Source: Pseudomonadota bacterium
Lineage (GTDB): Bacteria; Pseudomonadota; Gammaproteobacteria; Steroidobacterales; Steroidobacteraceae
Direction: 5' to 3'
Length of the DNA stretch: 64,000 nucleotides
NCBI GenBank assembly: GCA_963204835.1
Contig: CAUJHJ010000033.1
Location: 16,644-80,643 of the forward strand
Every line of letters begins with the position of its first letter. The first letter of the stretch is position 1. The notes under the pieces are model-generated. The model had not been told where the DNA came from. It did no database searches and worked only from the letters and a program-made list of their open reading frames with translations. This document shows positions 26,352-34,892 of the stretch, in pieces. Position numbers and translations under genes: made by a program.

Positions 26352-27253
26352 CGGCTGCACGAAACTTTTGGATGGGGGCCGCGCTCGCCGCGGCGATCGT
26401 GGCGGCGCCGGCCCGCGCGGCGCGGGAGCGCGATGTCGCCCAGCGCGTCGCCGCGGAGGCGGACGGCCAGGTCATCGTCAACAACATCGTCGGGTCGGTG
26501 AATGTGGAGGGCTGGGACAAGGCGGAAGTCGACGTCGCCGGCACGGTGGGGGCGGGCGTGGAGCGGCTCGATGTCCTGCGCGACGGCAAGCGGGTCACCG
26601 TCAAGGTCGTGCTGCCGAAGACCGACCGGCACAATGACGCCGACGCCGACCTCACGATCCGCGTGCCGAAGGGCTCGTCGCTCGAAGTGACCACGGTGAG
26701 CGCCGACACGGAAGTGCGCGGGGTGGCCGGGCCGCTGCGCCTGAAGTCGGTGAGCGGCGAGATCGTGGCCCGCGATGCCGCGAAGGACTGCGAGATCAAG
26801 ACGGTGAGCGGCGACATCCGCGCGAGCGCCGCAAACTCGCCGGCGAAGATGATCGTCTACAGCGTGAGCGGCAACGTCGTGGTCGACGACCTGGCGGGCG
26901 AGATCGAGGCGACCACGGTGAGCGGCGACATGACCCTCGACCTCGGCACCCTGACCGGCGTGCGCCTGCGCACGACTTCGGGCGATACGCGCCTCGGCGG
27001 GCGGCTCGCCAAGGGGGCGCGCGTCGACTACGAGTCCGTGAGCGGCGACCTGTCGGCGGCGCTTGCCTCGGAGGCGGGGTTCGCCGCCGAGGTCGATACC
27101 TTCAGCGGCTCGCTGTCGAACTGCTTCGGCGTGCGACCCGAGGCGGTCAGCAAGTACGGCCCGGGCGAGCGCATGTCGCTCACGCGCGGCGCGGGTGGTG
27201 CGCAGGTCCGCGCGAGGACGATGAGCGGCGACGTGGGCATCTGCGATCGCTGA
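26348..27253 (+). CDS. Exported DUF4097-type beta-repeat protein
   Basis: A 301-residue protein with a signal peptide (about 1-24, ending ARA) and a DUF4097 (putative adhesin) solenoid. At least nine turns of about 20 residues carry a [TS]xSG[DE] core: TVSAD, SVSGE, TVSGD, SVSGN, TVSGD, TTSGD, SVSGD, TFSGS and TMSGD. This predicts a right-handed beta-helix or stacked-sheet fold in the periplasm or on the surface. It is the third, translationally coupled gene of the ECF operon, so it could be the regulon's output or a sensory input to the anti-sigma protein (inference). The biochemical function of DUF4097 proteins is not established. Confidence 0.85.
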   Translation: MTAARNFWMGAALAAAIVAAPARAARERDVAQRVAAEADGQVIVNNIVGSVNVEGWDKAEVDVAGTVGAGVERLDVLRDGKRVTVKVVLPKTDRHNDADADLTIRVPKGSSLEVTTVSADTEVRGVAGPLRLKSVSGEIVARDAAKDCEIKTVSGDIRASAANSPAKMIVYSVSGNVVVDDLAGEIEATTVSGDMTLDLGTLTGVRLRTTSGDTRLGGRLAKGARVDYESVSGDLSAALASEAGFAAEVDTFSGSLSNCFGVRPEAVSKYGPGERMSLTRGAGGAQVRARTMSGDVGICDR

Positions 27254-27315
27254 CGGTCGCCGGGGCGGCGCGGCGGCGCGGCGGGCAACGGGCGGCAAGT
27301 GCGCGCGGGCACCGC

Positions 27316-27321
27316 TAGAAT
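27316..27321 (+). promoter_or_regulatory. Possible -10 hexamer TAGAAT upstream of asmA
   Basis: The hexamer ends 6 nt before the GTG start of asmA and there is no Shine-Dalgarno. If it is a functional -10, the transcript would start at or near the start codon, making it leaderless. No convincing -35 is visible. Confidence 0.35.
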
Positions 27322-27327
27322 GACCGC

Positions 27328-28611
27328 GTGCATGTCGCAAGGCAGTGGTGGACGGAGCGGACCTGGCTGAAGCGGCTTGCGATCGGGGCCGGCGGGCTTG
27401 TGGCGTTGATCGTTGCGGCGGCCTTCGTCCTGACGCAGGTCGTCGATCCCAATGCCTATCGCGGGACCATCGAGCGGCAAGTCTCGGCGGCGACTGGCCG
27501 CGCCTTCCACCTGCAGGGTGACATCGAGCTCTCTTTCTTTCCCTGGCTCGCGTTGACTACGGGCGAGGGTGAGCTGCTGGCCCCCCGCGGTTTTTCCGAA
27601 CCCCGGTTCCTTCGCTGGCGAAAGGCGCATGTCGCCGTGCGGCTCCTGCCGCTGCTGCGCGGTTCGCTCGTGGTCGATCGCGTGCGGCTCGTGGGCCTCG
27701 ATGCGCGCCTCGTGAGGGCGGCCGATGGGCGCACGAACTGGTCGTTCGGAAGCGGCCCACGGGACGCCGGCACGCAGGGCGCCTGGCCCGACATCGCGGG
27801 CATCGAGTTGCGCGACTCGCAGCTCGACTACGTCGATGACAAGGCCGGCATGCGCCTGCGCCTCGCCAGCCTGCGCGTGGCCGTGGAACCGGTCCGCGAA
27901 CACGCGCCCATGCGGATCGCGCTGGCCGCGACGGCATCGATGGCAGGGCACGAGGAACGGATTGCCGTCGAGGCGGGCGTGGTCGCGAGCCTTGGCCCGA
28001 CGATCACGCTCGACGACCTGCAGGCGAGCGGCCGGCTTCTCGGTGCGCGCTTCGGCACGAGGGGCGCTTCGTGGCACCTGGCCGCGCCGCGCCTGCGGCT
28101 CGATCCCGAAGGCGGTGCGTACGAGGCGCCGAAGTGGGAGCTCGGATTCAGCGATGCCGTGCTGACGGGCTCTACCACTGCCAGGATGGGTGCGGCGACT
28201 GCTGTCCTGGGCACGCTCGCGCTCGCGCCCGTGTCGCTGCGCGCAACGCTCGCGGCGGCGGGCGTCGAACTCCCGCCCACCCGCGACCCGCGCGCCTTCC
28301 AGCGCCTGTCGCTTGGCGCCCGCTACCGGATCGAGGGCGATGCGTTGCAGGTCGAGCCGCTCGATATCCTGCTCGACGACACGCGCTTCGCCGGCCGGGT
28401 CACGCGGGAGGCGGGCATCTTGCATTTCACGCTGCACGGCGATGCCATGGATCTCGATCGCTACCTGAAGCCGGAAGGCACCGCGAGCGAGCCTTTCGTC
28501 CTGCCGGTCGACATGCTGCGGGCGTTGCGCGTTGCAGGCACTCTCGACCTCGACGAAGCGACGCTCGCGGGCGTGCGGATGAAGGGCGTGCGGCTCGGCG
28601 CTGGGCCATGA
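27328..28611 (+). CDS. asmA: AsmA-family protein, short form
   Basis: A 427-residue protein with an N-terminal membrane anchor (about 15-38) and the AsmA N-domain ([19 protein letters not shown], then [20 protein letters not shown]). AsmA-like proteins form a periplasmic bridge implicated in phospholipid and outer-membrane homeostasis. The usual length is 600-700 residues or more. Here the reading frame ends at [13 protein letters not shown], exactly where the C-terminal AsmA_2 repeat normally continues, and the stop overlaps the mutY start (ATGA). Upstream of mutY is the expected gammaproteobacterial location for asmA. The start is GTG 27328, without a Shine-Dalgarno. Confidence 0.88.
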   Translation: MHVARQWWTERTWLKRLAIGAGGLVALIVAAAFVLTQVVDPNAYRGTIERQVSAATGRAFHLQGDIELSFFPWLALTTGEGELLAPRGFSEPRFLRWRKAHVAVRLLPLLRGSLVVDRVRLVGLDARLVRAADGRTNWSFGSGPRDAGTQGAWPDIAGIELRDSQLDYVDDKAGMRLRLASLRVAVEPVREHAPMRIALAATASMAGHEERIAVEAGVVASLGPTITLDDLQASGRLLGARFGTRGASWHLAAPRLRLDPEGGAYEAPKWELGFSDAVLTGSTTARMGAATAVLGTLALAPVSLRATLAAAGVELPPTRDPRAFQRLSLGARYRIEGDALQVEPLDILLDDTRFAGRVTREAGILHFTLHGDAMDLDRYLKPEGTASEPFVLPVDMLRALRVAGTLDLDEATLAGVRMKGVRLGAGP

Positions 28612-29651
28612 GCGCGATCGCCGGCCAGCTGCTCGACTGGCATCGCGTGCATGGCCGGCACGACCTGCCGTGGCAGCACGATCGCTCGCCGTACCGCGTG
28701 TGGGTTTCGGAGATCATGCTGCAGCAGACGCAGGTCGCGACGGTGATCCCGTACTACCTGCGATTCATGGCCCGCTTCCCCGATGTCGCGGCGCTCGCCG
28801 ATGCGCCGCTCGATGAGGTGCTGCATCACTGGTCGGGCCTCGGTTACTACGCCCGCGCCCGCAACCTGCACCGGGCCGCGCAGCGCGTGCGCGACGAATT
28901 CGGCGGCCGGTTCCCGGAGTCCTTCGACGCGATCGAAGCGCTGCCCGGCATCGGCCGCTCGACCGCGGGCGCGATCCTCGCGTTGTCGCGCGGCGCGCGC
29001 CACCCGATCCTCGACGGCAATGCGAAGCGGGTGCTCGCGCGCCGCTTCGGCGTCACCGAGGCGAGTGGCGGGGCTGCCGCCCAGCGGCGGCTCTGGGCGC
29101 TGGCCGATGCGCACACGCCGGTCGCGGACGTGGCCGGGTACACCCAGGCAATCATGGACCTCGGCGCGACCGTCTGCGTGCGCACCCGGCCGCTGTGTCC
29201 GTTGTGCCCCTTGCAGGCGGACTGCGTCGCGCATCGCATGCATCGCACGCAGCAGATCCCGGCGCCGCGCGCCCGGCCGCGGGCGGCGCGGCGCGTGCGC
29301 GAAGTGGTGATGCTGGTGGCGCTGAGGGCGGATGGCGCGGTTCTGCTCGAGCGCCGCCCGCCCGAAGGCATCTGGGGCGGCCTCTGGTGCCTGCCGGAGT
29401 TCGCGACCGAGCGCGCGGCGCGCGGCTACGCCGCTGCTGAACTGCACGGCGCCGAGTTCGTGACGCAGGCACTCGCGCCGGTGCCGCACGCGTTCACGCA
29501 TTTCGACCTCGTGATCACGCCGCTCCTTGCCCGCTGTCCCGTGGCGATGATGGCCCACGAGGCCGATCGCACGCTCTGGTATGACAGGCGCGCGCCCGCG
29601 CGGGTAGGATTGCCGGCCCCCGTCCAGCAGATCCTCGCGAGCCTGACATGA
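28608..29651 (+). CDS. mutY: A/G-specific adenine glycosylase MutY
   Basis: A 347-residue base-excision repair enzyme removing adenine opposite 8-oxoguanine. The catalytic Glu is in [18 protein letters not shown], the helix-hairpin-helix is [16 protein letters not shown], and the catalytic Asp is in [16 protein letters not shown]. The [4Fe-4S] motif is complete as C-x6-C-x2-C-x5-C ([18 protein letters not shown]). A C-terminal NUDIX-like 8-oxoG recognition domain (about 230-345) includes [17 protein letters not shown]. It overlaps asmA and yggX by 4 bp each, the conserved gammaproteobacterial order. Confidence 0.97.
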   Translation: MSAIAGQLLDWHRVHGRHDLPWQHDRSPYRVWVSEIMLQQTQVATVIPYYLRFMARFPDVAALADAPLDEVLHHWSGLGYYARARNLHRAAQRVRDEFGGRFPESFDAIEALPGIGRSTAGAILALSRGARHPILDGNAKRVLARRFGVTEASGGAAAQRRLWALADAHTPVADVAGYTQAIMDLGATVCVRTRPLCPLCPLQADCVAHRMHRTQQIPAPRARPRAARRVREVVMLVALRADGAVLLERRPPEGIWGGLWCLPEFATERAARGYAAAELHGAEFVTQALAPVPHAFTHFDLVITPLLARCPVAMMAHEADRTLWYDRRAPARVGLPAPVQQILASLT

Positions 29652-29911
29652 GCCGAACCGTGCATTGCGTCTTCCTGAAGAAGGAGGCACCGGGCCTCGA
29701 GCGCGCGCCCTATCCCGGAGCGCTCGGCCAGCGCATCTTCGAATCGGTGTCGAAGGAGGCCTGGCAGCGCTGGGTCGGCCACCAGACCATGCTGCTCAAC
29801 GAATACCGCCTCTCGCCGGTCGATCCCAAGGCCCGCAAGTTCCTCGAGGGCGAGATGGAGAAGTTTTTCTTCGGAGAAGGGTCGGCGACACCCGCGGACT
29901 ATCGTCCTTGA
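29648..29911 (+). CDS. yggX: Oxidative damage protection protein YggX (Fe(2+)-trafficking protein)
   Basis: Eighty-seven residues, nearly full length for YggX (about 90). The single conserved cysteine lies in [20 protein letters not shown], and the family signature [20 protein letters not shown] is followed by MLLNEYRL and [14 protein letters not shown]. YggX limits superoxide damage to iron-sulfur enzymes and is linked to labile iron handling. It is coupled to mutY by ATGA overlap, and since MutY is itself an Fe-S enzyme the pairing makes functional sense. Confidence 0.97.
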   Translation: MSRTVHCVFLKKEAPGLERAPYPGALGQRIFESVSKEAWQRWVGHQTMLLNEYRLSPVDPKARKFLEGEMEKFFFGEGSATPADYRP

Positions 29912-29916
29912 CGGGC

Positions 29917-30582
29917 ATGACCGACACCGCACTGATCCTCTACGGGCATCCGTTCAGTTCCTACTGCCAGAAGGTGCTGGTGGCGCTGTACGAGAATGCG
30001 ACCCCTTTCGGGTTTCGCCAGCTCGGCGGCGACGAGCTCATCCAGGCACAGTTCGCGGCGTTGTGGCCGCTGAAGCGCATGCCGGTGCTCGTCGACGGTG
30101 GGCGCACCGTCGTCGAGTCTTCCGTCATCATCGAGCACCTCGGCGTGCATCGTCCGGGACCGGTGCGGCTGCTCCCGCCCGATCCGGGCGCGGCGCTCGA
30201 AGTGCGCCTGATGGATCGCGTCTTCGACCACTACGTCATGACACCGATGCAGAAAATCGTCTTCGACTGCCTGCGACCGGCCGAGCATCGCGACACGCAC
30301 GGCGTCGCCGAGGCGCGGGCGCTGCTCGATGCAAGCTACACATGGCTCGAGGCGGCGCTGAAGGGGCGCGAATGGGCGGCGGGTGCCGCGTTCAGCCTCG
30401 CCGATTGCGCCGCGGCGCCCGCGCTGTTCTACGCCGACTGGGTGCAGGAAATTCCCGCGCGGCACGCGATCCTGCGTGCCTATCGCGCGCGGCTGCTGGC
30501 GCGGCCCTCATTCGCGCGCGCGGTGGAGGAGGCGCGGCCGTACCGGCACTTCTTCCCGCCAGGGGCGCCGGACAGGGACTGA
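29917..30582 (+). CDS. Glutathione S-transferase family protein
   Basis: A 221-residue GST. The thioredoxin-fold N-domain begins LILYGHPFSSYCQKVLVAL with a Ser/Cys active-site region (S-S-Y-C). The cis-Pro is in KRMPVLVDGG, and ESSVIIEHL binds the gamma-glutamyl end of glutathione. The helical C-domain ends with AAGAAFSLADCAAAPALFYADW. The class is not obvious. The start is ATG 29917, 5 bp after yggX, so it is probably the last gene of the asmA-mutY-yggX transcript. Substrate unknown. Confidence 0.9.
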   Translation: MTDTALILYGHPFSSYCQKVLVALYENATPFGFRQLGGDELIQAQFAALWPLKRMPVLVDGGRTVVESSVIIEHLGVHRPGPVRLLPPDPGAALEVRLMDRVFDHYVMTPMQKIVFDCLRPAEHRDTHGVAEARALLDASYTWLEAALKGREWAAGAAFSLADCAAAPALFYADWVQEIPARHAILRAYRARLLARPSFARAVEEARPYRHFFPPGAPDRD

Positions 30583-30594
30583 GCGGCGCGGCGC

Positions 30595-31140
30595 CTATAC
30601 GCCCATCGGCCGCCGCTTGTTGCGGAACTGGCGGATGCGAAGGCCGGCGAGCACGAGCGCTATGCCCAGCACGATCACGAACGCCCCGATGAGCGTCGCC
30701 ATCGCGAGCGCGCCGGCCGCCGGATTCCTGAGCACGAGCACGCCGAAGAGCAGGCTCACCACGCCCGAGAGCGCGAGCCACCACTCGAAGTCGATCTCGC
30801 GGTGGAACTTGATCGCCGCGTAGATGTCGAGCAGGCCGCGCACGATCGCCCAGGCGGCGATGATGACCAGGATCGAAATCGCCGCGACTCCGGGTGCCGC
30901 GATGGCCGCGACCCCCGCCGCGACGCTGATGAGGCCGCCCCAGAAAGGCCAGCCGCGATTCTTCGCGACCGTGGCGTAATACATGGAGCATGCACCCTCG
31001 ACGATCCAGAACGCGGCGATCAGCGCGAGGAAGACGAGGACGCTGATGCCCGGCCAGGCGAGCACGAGGACGCCGAAAAGGATCGCGAGGATCCCGCGCG
31101 AGAGCGGCACCCACCAGTAATCGAGCAGCGTCTTTTGCAT
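30595..31140 (-). CDS. HdeD-family (DUF308) membrane protein
   Basis: A 181-residue inner-membrane protein with six predicted helices in three DUF308 repeats. Each repeat has a loop followed by a glycine-rich helix (RGILAILFGVLVLAWPGIS, then GGLISVAAGVAAIAAPGVA and SGVVSLLFGVLVLRNPAAG). HdeD is linked to acid resistance in E. coli at high cell density; the molecular role is unknown. It is convergent with the GST gene (12-bp gap) and transcribed away from the tRNA-Phe promoter. Confidence 0.9.
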   Translation of the reverse strand: MQKTLLDYWWVPLSRGILAILFGVLVLAWPGISVLVFLALIAAFWIVEGACSMYYATVAKNRGWPFWGGLISVAAGVAAIAAPGVAAISILVIIAAWAIVRGLLDIYAAIKFHREIDFEWWLALSGVVSLLFGVLVLRNPAAGALAMATLIGAFVIVLGIALVLAGLRIRQFRNKRRPMGV

Positions 31141-31250
31141 CGGGACCCGTTTCCTTGCCGCCCCTCGCGGCCATCGGCCCTAGCATGAACCGGGGGCGGT
31201 GGCCCGGGCAAATGGTCCGCTAAGAATCAAGGACTTGGGGGCGTGCACGC

Positions 31251-31279
31251 TTGACGCCTCGCCCGGGCGCGGCTCTAAT
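31251..31279 (+). promoter_or_regulatory. Sigma-70 promoter of tRNA-Phe
   Basis: TTGACG (31251-31256) and TCTAAT (31274-31279) are separated by 17 bp; each matches five of six consensus bases. Transcription would start near 31286, 14 bp before the tRNA. Confidence 0.7.
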
Positions 31280-31299
31280 ACGCGGCCCTTCCCGACGGC

Positions 31300-31375
31300 G
31301 GCCAGGTAGCTCAGTTGGTAGAGCAGCGGATTGAAAATCCGCGTGTCGTTGGTTCGATTCCGACCCTGGCCACCA
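31300..31375 (+). tRNA. tRNA-Phe (anticodon GAA)
   Basis: The cloverleaf is complete: acceptor GGCCAGG/CCTGGCC, D-arm GCTC with AGTTGGTA loop, anticodon stem CGGAT/ATCCG with loop TGAAA reading GAA, T-arm GTTGG-TTCGATT-CCGAC, and encoded CCA at 31373-31375. It is a single tRNA with its own strong promoter. The GNAT gene converges and ends 26 bp downstream. Confidence 0.97.
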
Positions 31376-31401
31376 CTTCAGGGCAGCCGCTGCGGGAAGT
31401 A

Positions 31402-31854
31402 TCAGGCAACGCCGTCAGGCAACCGGTGCCATTCGAGCACCGTCCCGTCCTCCGGGACCTCCACCGGGCCGATGCAGGTGAACCCCAGCTTCTCGAGGAT
31501 CCGGTGTGACGCATTGCGTTCGGGAAGCGTCCTCGCGAACACCAGCACAGCCTGGTCGGCTTTCATTGCAATCGAGACGAGACTCGCCGCCATTGCAGTC
31601 GAAACGCCCTGCCCCTCGAAGCGCGGGAAAGTGAAGTAGGCGATTTCCACGCAACCGCGCGCCGGGGCGGATGTGAAGCCGCAGGTACCAACCGCCTCTC
31701 CGTCCCGGGTCGCGATGTAGCAGATCCACGGCGGCGCAAAGCCGACCCTGTCGTAAAGGCCGGCCGTCGCTTCGAGGGCGCCCGCTGCCTCTGCCGGGAG
31801 ATCGCCGACTTTGGCGTCAGTGACGCCGCCGCGCTGGATGGGGACAAGATCCAT
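31402..31854 (-). CDS. GNAT-family N-acetyltransferase
   Basis: A 150-residue acetyl-CoA-dependent acetyltransferase. The core strand is CVEIAYFTFPRFEGQGVSTA, with acetyl-CoA loop FEGQGVST (a Q/R-x-x-G-x-G/S variant). The C-terminal HRILEKLGFTCIGPVEVPEDG has the usual 'N-x-A-S-x-x-I-L-x-K-x-G-F' shape (ERNASHRILEKLGF). It acts in the cytosol on an unknown amine. It lies 33 bp downstream of the VOC-family gene on the same strand, probably one operon. Confidence 0.9.
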   Translation of the reverse strand: MDLVPIQRGGVTDAKVGDLPAEAAGALEATAGLYDRVGFAPPWICYIATRDGEAVGTCGFTSAPARGCVEIAYFTFPRFEGQGVSTAMAASLVSIAMKADQAVLVFARTLPERNASHRILEKLGFTCIGPVEVPEDGTVLEWHRLPDGVA

Positions 31855-31887
31855 GATGGAGAACCGTGGTGTCGCCCGATGCCTGGA

Positions 31888-32292
31888 TCAGGCCGCGGCC
31901 TGCGAAATCTCGGCGTATATCTCGAGGACATTGCCGTCCGGATCGCGGAAGAAGAGCGTGCGATGGTCCCATGGCTGATCCGTCGGCCCGGAGAGGATGG
32001 CGACGCCACGTTCCTTCAGCGTGCTTGCGCAGGTCGTGACTTCATCCGGCGACACCCGGAAAGCAAGCTGCAGCGAAAGGACACCCTTGGGCGGCGCCGG
32101 GTCGTCGAACACAAGGCCGCGTTCGGTCAGCGCGAGGATGTTCGAGCCGACCCGGAACTCGACCCACTGCGGCCCAAGCCGCCTGTGCAGCGGAAAGCCC
32201 ATGGTGGAGCCGTAGAACGCCTGCATGGCGGGCATGTCACGCGCAAAGATCACGGTGTAGTCGATGCCGCGGACCGGCAGCTTGGGATCCAT
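31888..32292 (-). CDS. VOC (glyoxalase/bleomycin-resistance) family protein
   Basis: A 134-residue single-domain pair of beta-alpha-beta-beta-beta modules. The first half has RGIDYTVIFARDMPAMQAFYG and MGFPLHRRLGPQWVEF; the second has LQLAFRVSPDEV and FFRDPDGNVLEIYAE, with the typical terminal metal-ligand Glu. Members include glyoxalases, dioxygenases and antibiotic-binding proteins, and sequence alone does not separate them. It is upstream of the GNAT gene in the same orientation; together they look like a small-molecule detoxification pair (inference). Confidence 0.9.
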   Translation of the reverse strand: MDPKLPVRGIDYTVIFARDMPAMQAFYGSTMGFPLHRRLGPQWVEFRVGSNILALTERGLVFDDPAPPKGVLSLQLAFRVSPDEVTTCASTLKERGVAILSGPTDQPWDHRTLFFRDPDGNVLEIYAEISQAAA

Positions 32293-32349
32293 CGCCCGGA
32301 TTCTCCCTGCGTCGTGCCGAAGCTGTCCAGCCGCGCCGGGCGCAGGGGC

Positions 32350-33111
32350 TCAGGCCCCCTGCGTTCGCGTGGCCTTCACCCGCGCAAGGCGCAGCGACGG
32401 CACCAGCATCGGCACCCGCCGGCGGTACTCCGCATACTCGGGATGCGCCGCGATCAGGTCGCGTTCCTCGAGCTGGATTGCGATGAGGATGTAGGCCGTC
32501 GTCATCATCGCAAACAGCAGGTGCGTGACCGACATGTCCGGTGTCGACCAGAAGACGAGCAGCCAGCCGACGTACAAGGGATGCCGCACGACCCGGTAGG
32601 GCGCCGGCGTCACGAAGTTCAGCGCCGTGTACGGTCGGCCGATCAGGTGCAGCCACACCTGGCGCAGGCCGAAGAGGTCGAAATGGTTGATCAGGAAGGT
32701 TGCGACGAGCACGAGCAGCCAGCCCGTTGCGAAGGCGCCGTACAGCAGCGCGCGCCCGGTCGGCGATTCCACCTGCCACACCATGCCGCCGAGCGGCTGC
32801 CAGAACCAGAAGAGGGCGATCAGGGCGAGGCTCGAGAAGAGCACGTAGGTGCTGCGCTCGGCGGGTTCCGGCACGACCTTCGTCCACCAGCGCTTGAAGG
32901 CGGGCCGCGCCATGAGGCTGTGCTGGACGGCGAACAGCCCGAGCAGCGCGAGATCGATGAGCAGCGCCGGGGCGAGCGGCACTTCCCTGGCCGAGTCCAT
33001 GGCCTTCGGCACCCCGAAGTCGCCAATGAATCCCACGGCATAGAGGAAGGTGGCGAGGAAGATCGCGTACGAGGCAAGCCCGTAGGCAAAGATGGCGACG
33101 CGACTCGGCAT
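32350..33111 (-). CDS. mddA: Methanethiol S-methyltransferase (MddA)-like membrane protein of the NnrU/isoprenylcysteine methyltransferase fold
   Basis: A 253-residue integral membrane protein with about six helices. The region ALLGLFAVQHSLMARPAFKRW, FLINHFDLFGLRQVWLHL, APYRVVRHPLYVGWLL and LEERDLIAAHPEYAEYRRRV matches the MddA pattern as I recall it. MddA methylates methanethiol to dimethyl sulfide using SAM. VRHPLYVGW and EERDL are the SAM-binding elements of the ICMT superfamily. ATG 33111 has GGAGGG 7 nt upstream. It is divergent from the winged-helix/TPR regulator at 33228. Substrate assignment is by family resemblance only. Confidence 0.8.
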   Translation of the reverse strand: MPSRVAIFAYGLASYAIFLATFLYAVGFIGDFGVPKAMDSAREVPLAPALLIDLALLGLFAVQHSLMARPAFKRWWTKVVPEPAERSTYVLFSSLALIALFWFWQPLGGMVWQVESPTGRALLYGAFATGWLLVLVATFLINHFDLFGLRQVWLHLIGRPYTALNFVTPAPYRVVRHPLYVGWLLVFWSTPDMSVTHLLFAMMTTAYILIAIQLEERDLIAAHPEYAEYRRRVPMLVPSLRLARVKATRTQGA

Positions 33112-33227
33112 GATGGATCCCTCCGCGGCTTGCGCGCCGCTCTTGATGCCCGAAGAATAGGTACTGCCCGCCGGGCAATCCCGGGGAAACGCCGGGATTT
33201 GGCCGGGGAGTGACGGGAAGTCCATCG

Positions 33228-34874
33228 ATGCACGAGTCCGTGACATTCGGTTCCTGCCGGTTCGAGCCCGTCACGCAGCGGCTCTGGTCGGGCGCGCGCG
33301 AGGTAAAGCTCACGCCCAAGGCCGCCACGGTGCTCGCGATCCTGTTGCGGCGCGCCGGCGAGCCTGTTTCGAAGCGGGAGCTGTTCGCCGAGGGCTGGCG
33401 GGACACGATCGTCAGCGACGATGCCCTCGTCACCTGTGTGCAGGAGCTGCGCAAGGCGCTCGGCGACGATGCCCGCGAACCCCGCTACATCGAGACGCGG
33501 CACCGTTCGGGCTATCGCTTCATTGCACCCGTCACGCCGGCTGCGCTCACCGCTGCGGCGTCACCGGCGCCCGTGGCCGCGCTGCCCGCTGTCGCGGCCA
33601 TCGCGGTCCTGCCCTTCGCCGACATGAGCCCGGGCCGCGACCAGGAGTACTTCTGCGATGGGCTCTCCGAAGAGTTGATCGACGCGCTGAGCCACGTCGA
33701 TGGGCTGAGGGTTGCGGCACGCAGTGCGTCGTTCCGGTTTCGCGGCGCCGGCGTCGATCTCGCCGAGGCGGGGCGCCAGCTCGGTGTCGGCTCGATCGTC
33801 GAGGGCAGCGTGCGCAAGGCGGGCGACCGGCTGCGCATCACGGTGCAGCTCATCGATGTCGCGAGCGGCTTTCACCGCTGGTCGCAGCGCTTCGATCGCA
33901 AGCTTGGCGACATCTTCGCGATCCAGGACGAGATCGCGGCGAGCGTCGCGACCACCTTGCGAGGCGGGGAACTGACGGGACCCGAGCAGCGGGCGCTGCG
34001 GCGCCCGGCGACGGGTGCGGAGCCGTACGAATACTTCCTGCGCGGGCGCCAGAGCCTGCATCGCATGCGACGCCCCGACCTTGAGCGCAGCTGTGAGATG
34101 TTCTCCCAGGCGATCGACCTGGATGCGAACTATGCGCCCGCGTGGGCGGGCCTCGCGACCGTCCACGCCCTGCTCTATGAATGGTGGGGATCGAATCAAG
34201 GGGACCTCGTTCGCGCGGACCAGGCCAGCGAGACGGCGATGCGCCTCGCGCCGCAGCTCGCGGACGCGCATGTCGCCCGCGGCCTTGCGCTTGCCCAGCA
34301 TCGGCGCTACGAGGACGCGTTCGTGCAGTTCGAGGCGGGGATCCGCATCAATCCGAATCTTTACGACGCCTGCTACTACTATGGGCGCGCCTGCTTCGCG
34401 AGTGGCGCCATCGAGCGCTCGGCCGAGCTGTTCGGGCGCGCCGCCGAGCTCAATCCAGAGGATTTCCAGAGCCGCTTCCTGATGGGCCAGTCGCTGTCCA
34501 TGCTGGGCCGGCACGAGGAGGCGCAGCGTGCGAATCGTGACAGCCTCGCGCGGGCGGAGCGGGCCCTCGCGCTCAACCCCGATGACGGGCGCGTGCTGGC
34601 ACTGGGTTCGGGCGCGTTGCAGTACGACGGCCAGGTCGAGCGTGCGCGGCAATGGGCGCAACGCGCGCTCGAGGTTGACGCGAACGACATGAACGCACTG
34701 CTGAACGCGGCCTGCCTCCACGCCAAGCTCGGCGAGAAGGAGCGGGCGCTCGAACTACTCGAACGCGCCTGCGGCCGCGGATGGGGCAAGAGGGACTGGA
34801 TCGAGAACGATCCGGACTACGATCGCCTGCGCGACGATCCGCGCTTCCAGGCGCTGATGGCCAAGTTGAGCTGA
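33228..34874 (+). CDS. Winged-helix regulator fused to TolB-like and TPR domains
   Basis: A 548-residue protein. An OmpR/CadC-type winged helix (about 1-100) contains TPKAATVLAILLRRAGEPVS and a terminal ETRHRSGYRFIAPV. A TolB-N-like domain (about 125-240) has AIAVLPFADMSPGRDQEYF and LSEELIDALSHVDGLRVAAR. A TPR array (about 285-530) includes GLALAQHRRYEDAFVQFEAG. CadC relatives normally have a transmembrane helix between DNA-binding and sensor parts; none is evident here, only an Ala/Pro-rich linker. ATG 33228 has GGGAAG upstream. It is divergent from the MddA-like gene and 18 bp upstream of the M20 peptidase, so it may regulate either. Confidence 0.88.
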   Translation: MHESVTFGSCRFEPVTQRLWSGAREVKLTPKAATVLAILLRRAGEPVSKRELFAEGWRDTIVSDDALVTCVQELRKALGDDAREPRYIETRHRSGYRFIAPVTPAALTAAASPAPVAALPAVAAIAVLPFADMSPGRDQEYFCDGLSEELIDALSHVDGLRVAARSASFRFRGAGVDLAEAGRQLGVGSIVEGSVRKAGDRLRITVQLIDVASGFHRWSQRFDRKLGDIFAIQDEIAASVATTLRGGELTGPEQRALRRPATGAEPYEYFLRGRQSLHRMRRPDLERSCEMFSQAIDLDANYAPAWAGLATVHALLYEWWGSNQGDLVRADQASETAMRLAPQLADAHVARGLALAQHRRYEDAFVQFEAGIRINPNLYDACYYYGRACFASGAIERSAELFGRAAELNPEDFQSRFLMGQSLSMLGRHEEAQRANRDSLARAERALALNPDDGRVLALGSGALQYDGQVERARQWAQRALEVDANDMNALLNAACLHAKLGEKERALELLERACGRGWGKRDWIENDPDYDRLRDDPRFQALMAKLS

Positions 34875-34892
34875 CCCCGGAGGATATTTGAC

